A stretch of DNA of 64,000 nt from Myotis daubentonii (lineage: Eukaryota; Chordata; Mammalia; Chiroptera; Vespertilionidae). Made by a program: the position numbers and the translations under genes. This document shows positions 45,607 through 56,000 of this stretch, in pieces. Location: positions 184,888,349 through 184,952,348 of the forward strand of contig NC_081842.1 in NCBI RefSeq assembly GCF_963259705.1. The letters run 5' to 3'. Under the pieces are notes generated by a model that did no database searches, had not been told where the DNA came from, and saw only the letters and a list, made by a program, of their open reading frames with translations. Position 1 is the stretch's first letter; each line of letters begins with the position of its first letter.

Positions 45607-45949
45607 TCTTTAGGGTCCTGACGATCGGGAAAAGATGAATTAGTTGTTTTTCTTTTCTCTCTTTCCTTCGCTCCTAACCAGGCTGCATGATGGCATCGGA
45701 GGCTGACAGAAGGACTGGGATGGTTAATCTGGAGTAGAGCTTGGTAGTAAATACTAGTAAGATCTGCCTGCCAAAAGCCCGCCCCTCGATTCACACGTGA
45801 TTATTCAGCAAAACTGAGCCATTGGAGAGGGGCTCGCTCCTCGCTTTTTAGCTTAACCCCTAGGAAGAATTCTGGTGATTCAACCGAGAGACAGACACAT
45901 TCCTGGTAAATTACTCTGGATGGAAAATGCAGGCAGAGCTGTCACAACA

Positions 45950-47920
45950 CTAAAGGTCTCTGCGAGGAATGTGTGCGGAGGGTTAGGGAACTCGACCCGG
46001 GGGGGAGAAAACACAGCGGAAGAAACAACATTTGCGGGGAAGAAGAGGCATTAACCCACCCTGGTTCACGGCGGTGGCTGGGGCCGCGCGAGCCACAACG
46101 GCAGGGGCAGGTCCTTCGGGAGGCTCGTCTCCATCCGTCACGCCCGAAGGGGTAGTCGCGTCCTCCGCGGCGGGGAGAGCGCCGCTGCAGCTGGATGCTG
46201 ACGTCCTCCGGGGGGTTAAAGATGATCGCCAGCAGGCAAACGGGAGTGGTAGTTCCGCAGCCCTCAAGTCACAGGTCGCAGCGACTCCTCGGTGGCCTGG
46301 GCTCCTCGGGAGGGGCCTGGCTTCGCGTCCGGGCCGAGACGCGGGCTAACGCCGCGCGGGAAGGCTCCGGAGCCCGCCCGCCGGGCCACCGCCGCCCCGC
46401 CGAGCCTCCGAGGCCGTGGGAGCCAGGCTCGGCGCGCGTCCCCGGAGACCGCCGGGCGCGCGGCGGGCCTCGGCCAAGCGGGTCATGCCGGCCCCGCCGG
46501 GTGCCGGGACTCCCAGCAGCGCGAGGACAGGGAGAGCGATGCGGGCAGCGTCTACCGGGCCCGGGCTGCTGGGGCAGCGCGTTGCAGCATCGCGGCTGCC
46601 CGGGGCAGCCCAGCCGTCACTTCCCGCCTACGACCGAGCCAGCGCAGGCTTCCTACGGGAGACGCTCCCGGAGCGGCCGCCGCCGTCCTCTCCTTCCTGC
46701 CCTGGCTTTCCGAGGGGCGGCCGGAGAGCGGGAGGGTCCGGGGGAGCTGGAGCCGGTCTCCGAGTTTGGGGAGTCACCGCGATGCCAGGTCGCGGCCAGT
46801 CCCGCCGCCCTGTCGACCAAGAGCCCAGCCGTTCCGGCCACCGGTGCCACTTGGCCAGCCTCTCGCGGCTCCCCGACCTCTGCCCGCGGCCGGTGCCGCC
46901 AACAGGGCAGCGGCCGCCAGCCAGCTGTGCCCCGCAGCCGACCTGGGCAGCGCCGCTTCCTCCCGAGCCGCCGCGCTCCCGGTGACAGTTTCTTTTGTAG
47001 CTGGTCTCCCCCAAAATCGCCGGTCCCTGCTCCCCTCACCCCGACAGACACTGGAGCGTTATCCCCCTTCCTACTCGCCTCCTTCCCTCCCTTCTTTGCT
47101 GCTCTTTTCGCTCCAACAGTTGCTACGTCTGTGGCCGCTGCAGAGACCGTGCCGGTTTCTTTCCCCTTTTTTCCGACCTCATCAGCTTTTTTTGAAAAGA
47201 AAAAAATTGAGCGCTTTTTGAGTTGAAAAACCCGCCCCCATTTTAACGGCAGAGTTTTAAGGAGGCTCGGCGGAGTTGCCGCGCCGCGGGAGCGGGAAGG
47301 CCGGGCCCCGCCCCCACCCCGCCCCCCGCCCCGGCGGCGCTCGCCCGCCCCGCCTCGCGCTCCGCCCCCGCCCGGCGCCCTTCCTCCCGCCTCCTCGCTC
47401 CCCCCTCGGGCTCCGGCTCCGACTCCCTCCCGCCAGCCCCTCGGCCTCCTCCTGCTGGCCGGCGGGAGCGGGTCGGCGACGCGGAACCCGGGGCTGCGGC
47501 GAACCCGGCGGGCGGGCAAGAGGGGACGGGGCTTGCCCAGGAGTCCGGCTGCGGAGAGCCGCAGGCTTGGAGGCCGGGCGCCGCTGGCTGCGGCCGGCGG
47601 GGGGCCCGGCGCCCTCGGCGCTCCCCGGCTCGGCGCTCGGAGTTCCGGCGGCGAGGCCTGCGCTGCAAACCCGGCCTCCTCTCCGCCGGGGCTCGCGCGG
47701 TGCAAACCCGGCCTCCTCTCCGCCGGGGCTCGCGCGGTGCAAACCCGGCCTCCTCTCCGCCGGGGCTCGCGCGGTGCAGACCCGGCCTCCTCTGGGCCTC
47801 GCACCTGCCGGGTCAGCCCGGGGCCGCGGCGGGCAGAGGTGGCGGTGGGGTGGAGGCAGAGACCCGACTGACAGCAGCAGCGGTGCTCAGCAAAAGCAAA
47901 AGCCTTTTGTAGAGTGAGGT
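45950..47920 (-). promoter_or_regulatory. CpG island upstream of CDKN2C coding exon; probable proximal promoter/5' leader
   Basis: Dense CG over nearly 2 kb, immediately 5' of the first CDKN2C coding exon. In human CDKN2C two promoters giving long and short transcripts are known, and this island is placed where the proximal one would be. Very long frames on both strands (up to 461 codons on the minus strand) are explained by the GC content and tandem repeats; they contain only Ala/Gly/Pro/Arg-rich text and no domain. The transcription start cannot be located from sequence. Confidence 0.75.
47664..47795. repeat. 37-bp minisatellite inside the CpG island
   Basis: Three perfect units (47664-47700, 47701-47737, 47738-47774) starting TGCAAACCCGGCCTCCTCTC and ending GCTCGCGCGG, then a 21-bp partial fourth unit with one change (TGCAGACCC). 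Every unit holds several CpG sites. Confidence 0.97.
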
Positions 47921-48213
47921 CCAAGAGTCCCAGAGACGTGGTATGTTGGTGAGAAACCATGACGAGCTCTGAAACCCTCATGTTCCAGGGGATCGAGATG
48001 GAAACATTCCATTTCTTCAGGGAAAGGGAGAAAAGCAATTAACTTTAAAGCGAAACTTAAATCCCGGGGAAGGTTTTCTAACAAGGCCATTTTATTATTA
48101 TTATTGCCAGAGTTCTCACTTAGACTACATAGATGGGGACTTGTTTTTTTGGGGGGGGGGGGAGGGGAAAGAGTGTTTAAATGTAAATTGTTTATTTCAA
48201 ACATCCGAGACAC

Positions 48214-48887
48214 CAGTTCTTTCTTTGCTTTTAAACTTCCTCTTTTAGCGGTGTCAGGTTAATTAACTACAGCTTTCTATATTTTTTGTTCTTAAAAATA
48301 CCCAACACGGTTACAAGATGCACCCAATGGTCAAAATGAAACCAAGCAAAAAATGACAAGTGGTGTAATTGGCACCAGCCTCTAGCAAGTATATCTTCAA
48401 GTAACATCTGTACCCAGCTCCTTGAAGTATACTGGGAATATCAGCAACAAAAACACCAGAAACATCTGGATAATTATCTAGCAAGAGACTGGCTGGTAGG
48501 TGGGGTGGGGGAGGGGGGGAGGTGTCATGTAAACTGGGAAGAATCTGGCAGTATTTTCTTTGAATTGTTGAGAGAGAAAAAAGAATAACCAGAGCTCTTT
48601 TCTTAGGTGACTCAACTTCAAATGTGAATCAAGCGTGAACTACACAAGAAATTAACTCTTTTCTTGCACATATTTAGACACTTTAAATAGAACATTTAGC
48701 ATTCCATTTTTACCAGTAAATACCATAAATAATACAATTTACTTTTGATTACTCTCAGAACTTACTGTGAATATGTTAGTACAGCTGGAGGGTGTGATGA
48801 TATAGTAGCACTGTTGGCTGATAAGAGAAAACTGGCATTAACCCAATTTATGAGAATTGCTTTCTAGCGTTATTATGGGTTCTTGCT
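48214..48887. other. No gene recognised
   Basis: AT-rich sequence between the CpG island and the next SINE. A G-run at 48152-48163 lies just left of it. Confidence 0.35.
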
Positions 48888-48903
48888 AAGAGAAGATACT
48901 GTA

Positions 48904-49122
48904 GCCGAAACCGGTTTGGCTCAGTGGATAGAGCGTCGGCCTGTGGACTGAAAGGTCCCAGGTTCAATTCCGGTCAAGGGCATGTACCTTGGTTGCGGGC
49001 ACATCCCCAGTGAAAGATGTGCAGGAGGCAGCTGATCGATGTTTCTCTCTCATCGATGTTTCTAACTCTCTATCCCTCTCCCTTCCTCTCTGTAAAAAAT
49101 CAATAAAATATATATATATAAA
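48904..49122 (+). mobile_element. VES SINE, young-looking subfamily
   Basis: Sense copy GCCGAAACCGGTTTGGCTCAG. Perfect 16-bp target duplication AAGAGAAGATACTGTA at 48888-48903 and 49123-49138. Confidence 0.95.
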
Positions 49123-49202
49123 AAGAGAAGATACTGTAATGCGGAAGAATGTTAAACTGTATTTATGTAACTCATAACATAGGTACACATGTGTTATAAT
49201 TT

Positions 49203-49290
49203 TCATGAAATAAAATACTTTTGCTGAATAACAGTAAATAAAATTTAAGACAGTTTAAGATGCATATAGTAGAGCTGGATTAAGATTTTT
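49203..49290. repeat. Local repeat, copy A
   Basis: AACAGTAAATAAAATTTAAG then ACAGTTTAAGATGCATATAG and TAGAGCTGGATTAAG recurs at about 51060-51370 (copy B), where a SINE splits it. Confidence 0.85.
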
Positions 49291-49722
49291 GGAGGGACTA
49301 AGCACTGAAAAGATTTTGACGTCTCATCACCTCACCTCATATGTAAATAAAATAAAAATAATACAAAACAAAAAATAAGTATAAAGAAGTCCAACAAAGT
49401 TCTGCTTTCCCCCTTGATGACTATTTCCATGCTTTTGCTGAAAGATTAAATCCTTTAAGAAGGAATTTTGTCTTTTTACTCTGGCATTGCTGGTGACCTG
49501 AAGTATACGTATAGTCTGCTTATTGTGTAAACCAGAAGTGGCAGCACAGAGGTGTTTAGTCTTGGTTTAGAGAGTATACTTTACACTACAAAGTACCTCC
49601 AGTGAAAATCTAATATTTATTGAGTGTCACTTTACTGAGGTAGATTTGAAAGTATCTCTGGCCTTAATAAGCTTATATTCTAACACGGTGTACAGGAAAG
49701 ATTCACAATTAAGTATCTATTA

Positions 49723-49912
49723 CAGCGGTTCTCAACCTGTGGGTCTCGAACAATGAAAATACATCCTGCATATCAGATATTTGCATTATGATTCATAACT
49801 AGCAAAATTACAGTTATGAAGTAGCAACGAAAATAATTTTATGGTTGGGGGTCACCACAACATGAGGAACTGTATTAAAGGGTCGCGGCATTAGGAAGGT
49901 TGAGAACCACTG
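49723..49912. mobile_element. Non-autonomous hAT element
   Basis: Ends CAGCGGTTCTCAACCTGTGG and AAGGTTGAGAACCACTG form inverted repeats. GGGGGTCACCACAACATGAG and TATTAAAGGGTCGCGGCATT are typical of a widespread mammalian hAT MITE. No clear 8-bp duplication remains. Confidence 0.85.
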
Positions 49913-50288
49913 AATATTGAAAGTAGTGGTTTCTCTTTTAAGTTAGTAATGAAATATCTCTCAAAACAGTGTAAATATAGGTTTATAGTTGGATATGAAA
50001 TACTTGGTATCACAATTCAATCACATTATTTTGTGACTTTCCCTCTGACAAGTGTGCAGTTTCTGAATGATTAACTTATGGAAATATGTGTATGTATTTG
50101 TAATTTCTTTACCTAGTTTCAAAATCTTCCTCTTGTATTTATAGACCCAACAGATGTGGAAAACAGACTAGTACTCTCAGGGGACCTTTTAATCATTTCG
50201 TAATTGTGGCTTTGGCATTTTATTTCTGAGATTCAGCAGGCTTTTTCATGTGGGTACTTACATTACTTAGTGAAAGTTTTTACAAAAA

Positions 50289-50761
50289 AATTTTTTTTAA
50301 CATTGATTTTTTGAGAGAGGAAAGTAGAGAGAAACCTTGATTTGTTGTTCCACTTAATTATGCATTCACTGGAGGCCTGGTGCACGAAATTTCATGCACT
50401 GGCGGGAGGGTCCCTCAGCCCGGCCTGCACCCTCCCGCAGCCTGGGACCCCTCACTCCTTATTGCCCGCCTGTAGCAGAGGTGGGAGAGGCTCCCGCCAG
50501 CACTGCTGTGCTCGCCAGTGTGAGCCTAGCTTCTGGCTGAGCGGTGCTCCCCCTGTGGGAGCACACTGATCGCCAGGGGGCAGCTCCTGCATTGAGCGTC
50601 TGCCCCCGAGTGGTCAATGTGCATCATAGCAACCAGTCATTCTGCCATTAGGTCGATTTGCATATTAGGGTTTTATTATATAAGAGGATTGGTTGCTTCT
50701 TGTATGTGCCCTGACTGGGATCAAATCTGAAACCTAACCAACTGAGCTACAAGGCCAGGGC
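50289..50761 (-). mobile_element. VES-type SINE split by a Helitron
   Basis: Left part 50289-50366 (TTAACATTGATTTTTTGAGAG...) and right part 50689-50761 (TTGGTTGCTTCTTGTATGTG... GAGCTACAAGGCCAGGGC) rejoin into one antisense SINE when the Helitron is removed. Confidence 0.85.
50367..50688 (-). mobile_element. Non-autonomous Helitron inside a SINE
   Basis: Left end ACTGGAGGCCTGGTGCACGA (CTAG end with decay), hairpin TGCACGAAATTTCATGCA, right end GGGTTTTATTATATAAGAGGA. Filler resembles 6466-6921. Confidence 0.85.
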
Positions 50762-50899
50762 ATAAAGTTTTTTTGTAAAGTAAAAAAAAAAAAATTGTCC
50801 AATAGGCACCTCAGAAGCTTAAACATAATAGCAATAATTAATATTTGTATAGTGTTTCATGGTTATAAAAATTGATGCATGCATTAATATTTACAACAA

Positions 50900-51030
50900 A
50901 TCTGAGATAAAATAATTATCCTCATTTTTCAAGTGAAGGAATTGAGGCTTATAGAGATTGTGACTTAAAGCCAAAAAATTGTCAATACAGAATTTGAACT
51001 CAGATCTTGAGGCCCTAAATCCTGGACTCT
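50900..51030 (-). repeat. MIR-like relic
   Basis: AATTATCCTCATTTTTCAAGTGAAGGAATTGAGGC then AATTTGAACTCAGATCTTGAGG: reverse MIR. Confidence 0.65.
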
Positions 51031-51059
51031 TTCATTACTTAAGAGTCCAGGATTAGGCA

Positions 51060-51370
51060 CCAATGAAATATACTTTGATTATTTTTGTTGAGTAACAGTA
51101 AATAAAATTTAAGACAGTTTAAGATGTATATAAGCCTTACCTGGTTTGGCTCAATGGATAGAGTGTCAGCCCACGAACTGAAGGGTCCCAGGTTCGATTC
51201 CAGTAAAGGGCACATGCCCAGGTTGCAGGCTCAATCCCCAGGAGGGGGTGTGCAGGAAGCAGCCAATTAATGATTCTCATCATTGATGTTTCTATCCCTC
51301 CCCCTTCCTCTCTAAAATCAATAAAATACATTTTTTAAAAAGATGCATATAATAGAGCTGGATTAAGTGT
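51060..51370. repeat. Local repeat, copy B, with SINE insert
   Basis: AACAGTAAATAAAATTTAAG then ACAGTTTAAGATGTATATA is followed by a SINE and then AGATGCATATAATAGAGCTGGATTAAG. Matches 49203-49290. Confidence 0.85.
51133..51340 (+). mobile_element. VES-type SINE inside local repeat copy B
   Basis: Sense copy GCCTTACCTGGTTTGGCTCAA; flanked by AAGATGTATATA and AAGATGCATATA (12-bp target duplication with one change). Confidence 0.9.
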
Positions 51371-51986
51371 GGTTCTAACGCTGTAGTAGCATTAGTCTTC
51401 TCAAAAATTATATCATAATCTAATAGTATTGTTACAAAGCTTGATTAACTTAACCAAAGGAGCAAGGTTAACACCACAAGTAATAAGTCATGTTGATATC
51501 ATGTGATGAGGATACATATTTGTGGTGTTATTCCCCCAAATCCATAAACTCAGTATAATTCAGAGAAAACATCAGACAAATGCAAACTGAGGGACATTCT
51601 ATAAAGTTCTAACTATTACTCTTCAAGATTCAGGACTGAGAAAATATCACAGATTGGAAGAGGCTAATGAATCATGACTAAATATAATGTATGTTGTTCT
51701 GGATTGGACCTGGAACAGAAAAAGAACATTAAAACAAAAACCCAAATAAGGTTTCTAGAATATAATTAAGAGTATTGTACCAATGTTAATTTCTTAGGTT
51801 GATGGCTATATTGTGATTCTGTAAGATGATAACAGAGGAAGCTGGATAAAAGATAAATAGGAACATTTTGTACCATCTTTGCAACTATTCTATAAATGTA
51901 AGATTATTTCAAATAAAAAATTAGCCTAATGACTACAGATAAATCTTACTATATATTTGAGAAAAGATAAAATAAAAGTTCCTTTT
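51371..51986. other. No gene recognised; possible L1 remnants
   Basis: AT-rich. Text such as GATTGGACCTGGAACAGAAA and GGATAAAAGATAAATAGGAA could be old LINE 3' sequence. No frame is supported. Confidence 0.3.
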
Positions 51987-52002
51987 AAAAAGGTAATGAT
52001 AA

Positions 52003-52224
52003 GCCCTAACCGGTTTGGCTCAGTGGATAGAGCGTCAGCCTGCAGACTCAAGGGTCCCAGGTTCGATTCCGGTCAAGGGCATGTACCTTGGTTGCGGGCA
52101 AATCCCCAGAAGGGGTTGTGCAGGAGGCAGCTGATCGATGTTTCTAACTCTCTATCCCTCACCCTTCCTCTCTGTAAAAAAATCAATAAAATACATTTAA
52201 AAAATAAAAATCATTCTCCCCTTA
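52003..52224 (+). mobile_element. VES SINE
   Basis: Sense copy GCCCTAACCGGTTTGGCTCAG; target duplication AAAGGTAATGATAAG on both sides (51988 region and about 52231-52245). The CT-rich part is shortened. Confidence 0.92.
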
Positions 52225-52362
52225 AAAAAAAAAGGTAATGATAAGATCAAAGAGCATGGAAATTCTAAAACAAGATCTATATGGTATTTGAATTAGGCTG
52301 TGTTCCATGTGTTAATGTAGTTGACCAACTATGAGGATGGATAGATTAAAAATATTTTCTTT

Positions 52363-53069
52363 CGCCCTAGCCCAGTGGTCGGCAAACTCATTAGTCAACA
52401 GAGCCAAATATCAACAGTAAGTACCATGACTGAAATTTCTTTTGAGAGCCAAGTTTTTTAAACTTAAACTATATAGGTGGGTACATTGTTATTAACTTAA
52501 TTAGGATACTCCTAAGCTGGCCTTTGCTAAAAATATCCTCAATCTGATTGAGGTACGTTCACTGAGGTCAACCCCTTCCAACTCTCTCATCCACACTTGT
52601 CTTGTATACTTGTTTCGTCTATCTCCTTTCGTTCATCCTCTCTGTATGTCCTAACCATCTCAACATACCTTTCTCAATCCTCGACACTACATCTTCTTTC
52701 ACTCCACACATTCCCTAAAATTAACTTAATAAACTTTACTTAAAGTTTTAAGTCAACTTCGCACTGTACGTGCGCGCCTGCACCTGGTATTTTGTGGGAG
52801 AGCCACACTCAAGGGGCCAAAGAGCCACATGTGGCTTGCGAGCTGCGGTTTGCTGACCACTGCCATAGCCGGTTTGGCTCAGTGGATGGAGTGTGGGCCT
52901 GGGGACTGAAGAGTCTCGGGTTCGATTCCGGCCAAGGGCGCATGCCTGAGTTGTGGGCTTGATTCCTAGTGGAGGGCGTGTAGGAAGCAACTGATGGATG
53001 ATTCTCTCTCATCATTGATGTTTCTCTCTCTCCCTCTCCCTTCCTTTCTGAAATCAATAAAAATATATT
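52363..53069 (+). mobile_element. VES SINE split by a hAT element
   Basis: SINE head GCCCTAGCC at 52364-52372 is cut by the hAT at 52373-52862 and resumes CCATAGCCGGTTTGGCTCAG. The SINE's own target duplication TAAAAATATTTTCTTT (52347-52362) recurs at about 53070-53086. Confidence 0.88.
52373..52862. mobile_element. Non-autonomous hAT element in a SINE head
   Basis: Inverted ends CAGTGGTCGGCAAACTC and GTTTGCTGACCACTG; 8-bp flanks CCCTAGCC and CCATAGCC (one change). Same family as 16650-17045, about 94 bp longer, with the extra segment around 52630-52760. Confidence 0.93.
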
Positions 53070-53369
53070 AAAAAATATTTTCTTTTGTTCATTTTTCTTT
53101 ATGGGGAATATATATTTTTATTCTCTCAGTTTGTGACACTGAAGTGAAATTGTTTCTCTTCAGGAAGGAATTCTGGAGAAATAAAAAGTGATTTTTTCCC
53201 CCTCCTTAATTCAGTATTTATTTTTCTTTCATTGTTTTTCCTGTGGTGGACAATAACTGTGGATACTGGCTATCCAACCATGAAGAGTTAGGTCATAGGG
53301 AAGAAGCAGCTTAATCAGGAACTGTACAAACTTTGCAGCATGGAGGGTGAATTACAGGGAGGCAACCTG

Positions 53370-53550
53370 ATAAGTGGAAAGAGCACTAGTTTTGACCAAG
53401 TCTTGAATACTAGGTCTGTCACTTTGTAGCATGACTTTGGGAAGTTCTTAAATGCTCAGAGCAGTTTTTTATTCTGTAAAATGGTGGTTGGAAGAATTAA
53501 ATGAGATAGGTGTGTAAATTATCTGTACATTCTAGACATCCAATAAAAAT
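53370..53550 (+). repeat. MIR-like relic
   Basis: AAAGAGCACTAGTTTTGACC, GTAGCATGACTTTGGGAAG, TGTAAAATGGTGGTTGGAAG: forward MIR. Confidence 0.65.
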
Positions 53551-53984
53551 TAATTCAAAAATATTAGTTATTATGTACTCAAAGCTATGTGTGAACTATG
53601 ATGAATATAAAAATATTATGAGATGAAATGTCTTATAATCTCAAGTAACTTTAATTTATTGGGGTGACGTTTGTTAATATTATATAGGTTTCAGGGGTAT
53701 AATTCTATAATCAAGGAATTTTCAGCCTGTTGGGAGAGATTAAAACATGCATATGTGAAACAATTAGAGAAGAAATTACAGATTTTATCAGTATTAAATT
53801 GTGTTGTAAAGATAGTAAAAGCAGTGATTATAAAGGAGAAGAATCCTGTTGGCCTAAGTTCTATGAAAGAGGTGACCCTGAGAAAAGCATTTAGGAATTG
53901 GTATACGGAGTAATAGCAACTAATATTTAAAGTTTCTGAAAAAAAAAGTTTCTGAAGAGTTTCTCAAGCATTATATTACTAAAT
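53551..53984. other. No gene recognised
   Basis: An 80-codon frame at 53671-53913 overlaps TATTATATAGGTTTCAGGGG, which looks like L1 3' end text in reverse. Not considered a gene. Confidence 0.35.
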
Positions 53985-54110
53985 ATTCACAATTACTCTA
54001 TGAGGTAAGTTTTATAAACCCCATTTTAAAGACAAAAAATTTAGACTCAGAAGTTTTTTGTAAGGGGAAGAGTTAGAACTCAAGCCTAGTAAATGCTGAC
54101 TGAAATATAT
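53985..54110 (-). repeat. MIR-like relic
   Basis: CTATGAGGTAAGTTTTATAAACCCCATTTTAAAGAC is the reverse MIR core, diverged. Confidence 0.5.
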
Positions 54111-54313
54111 GCTCATTTTGTAAAAATATTTTATGTTTGCCATGCATTCTCATAATTGTTTCTTCATCACCTAAAATTGAAGTCATGTCAGAGATTGAAG
54201 TCAGAGAGACCAAGAGACCCATCCAAGTTTCTCCAGCTAATTGGTTGGGAAAGCAGTACTAGGGCCCATATGCCTGAATGTCTAGGACCTAGACATTAGG
54301 TTATAACCTAGAC

Positions 54314-54535
54314 CAGCCGTGGGCAAATTACGGCCCGCGGGCCGGATCCGGCCTGTTTGAAATGAATAAAACTAAAAAAAAAAAAAAAAAAAAGACTGTA
54401 CCCTTTTATGTAATGATGTTTACTTTGAATTTATATTCGTTCACACAAACACTCCATCCATGCTTTTGTTCCGGCCCTCCGGTCCAGTTTAAGAACCCAT
54501 TGTGGCCCTCGAGTCAAAAAGTTTGCCCACCCCTG
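54314..54535. mobile_element. hAT MITE with perfect 8-bp target duplication
   Basis: Ends CAGCCGTGGGCAAATTACGG and AAGTTTGCCCACCCCTG are inverted repeats. ACCTAGAC flanks at 54306-54313 and 54536-54543. 222 bp with an internal poly-A run of about 20. Clean ends suggest a fairly young copy. Confidence 0.95.
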
Positions 54536-54950
54536 ACCTAGACTCTAGGTTATTCTTACCATTACATTGTTTTAATTTCCAGATGGAGAGAGAGGATGGA
54601 GAAGGGGCACAGAACTGGATTTGAATGGGCTTTCCCTGCTCTGTGATCACAGAGAAAAACTTCAACTTTTCAGGGCTGCATTAATTCTAATCCTGTAACT
54701 AGAGACAGTTATTGATCTGCCTTGTGCTGAGAGTGACATATGAATGGGACAAATGAATTGCCACACTTAAATTGTGGTACTGTGTTTCACCTCATTATTC
54801 ACATTTTAGCTATATTTTGAAATTACGTCCTTAGGGATGGCAATTAGACAAACACATCAATTCATGTGACTGTGGAGGATTCTATTCCTTGTCTAATTAA
54901 TTCTGGTCTAAATACAGATTATCACATAGAGTTATAGGCCAACCTCTTTT

Positions 54951-55175
54951 CTTTTTTTTAAAAAAATATATTTTATTGATTTTTTACAGAGAGGAAGAGA
55001 GAGGGATAGAGAGTTAGAAACATCGATGGGAGAGAAACATCGATGAGCTGCCTCTTGCACACCTCCTACTGGGGGTGTGCCCGCAACCAAGGTACATGCC
55101 CTTGGCCAGAATCGAACCTGGGACCTTTCAGCCCGCAGGCCGACGCTCTATCCCCTGAGCCAAGCCGGTTAGGGC
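54951..55175 (-). mobile_element. VES SINE
   Basis: Antisense copy, tail side TATATTTTATTGATTTTTTAC, head complement GAGCCAAGCCGGTTAGGGC. Target duplication CCAACCTCTTTT at 54939-54950 and 55176-55187. Confidence 0.95.
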
Positions 55176-55187
55176 CCAACCTCTTTT

Positions 55188-56000
55188 CACTTAAAGAACA
55201 CAGAGACTAAACCTAGGTCTTTAAAACACCCTGGTGCTCTTCTTTATGGTCCAAGGAATACAAAGACCCAGGCTGTGACTTTATATGGTGATTTCACTAG
55301 TGTTTTTAACTCTGCAGCACAAAATCAGCAATCTTACTTCACACTTTCAGGATTTTACATGCTTTTCAAGGCAAGTAAATGCTCTATTACAGTTCAGAAA
55401 GTGATATTTTCCCAAGTCAAAGTTGAACATATTCTAGTCACTCTTCCTCCAACCAGGATGACATTACATACAAATGGTCACACTTCACTGTACATACATT
55501 GTCTTTGGCTCTTCTTAACTCAAAGCCTGTCAGTCTCCGACCATCAAGTTAAAACTTTTAGTAATTGGTAATTTCTTCACTTCTGAAAGTAATTTAAATA
55601 GACCCACTACATTTAAAGTTGGACTCAAGTTTTCCCCATTTGTAAGATGTTTGTCTCTGATTAAAAAAAAATAATAAAAAGGTTTTCATTTCTCATAACT
55701 GACAAGAAAATGCTCATCTTTTTCTTGGGGCCGATATTCTCACATCACTCAGCTTCCATGCCCCCCCCCCCCCCCCCCCCCCCGTCTACTGCCATGGCAG
55801 TCTGGTTACCTCCCTGCTGCTGAGAGCTTCAGGATGCAGGAGTCAGGGGAATTGGGATTAAGTGTGACAGTGTGTGAGCTGACTTGGATAGTGAGGTTGA
55901 GCGTAATAGACTGTATATGAAGTTGTATTTTGGTGAAACTTTGTGAGCGAAAATACATTTAAGAAATGCAGATTGTGAGACGGGCTGTCAGAGGGCGCCG
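55188..56000. other. Gene-free stretch upstream of the divergent promoter; includes a poly-C run
   Basis: A 98-codon plus-strand frame at 55275-55571 has no recognisable domain. A run of 23 C lies at 55761-55783. No recent repeat elsewhere. Confidence 0.5.

Noticed and set aside
46195..48038. Very long overlapping frames on both strands (up to 461 codons) in the CpG island
   Set aside because: They consist of Ala/Gly/Pro/Arg-rich text with no domain, occur in several frames at once and are explained by GC content, low stop-codon density and the 37-bp repeat.
48904..48990. tRNA-like A and B boxes in SINE heads (here and at about 25 other places)
   Set aside because: They are SINE heads with decayed tRNA arms, followed by CT-rich bodies and A-tails; no real tRNA gene was seen.
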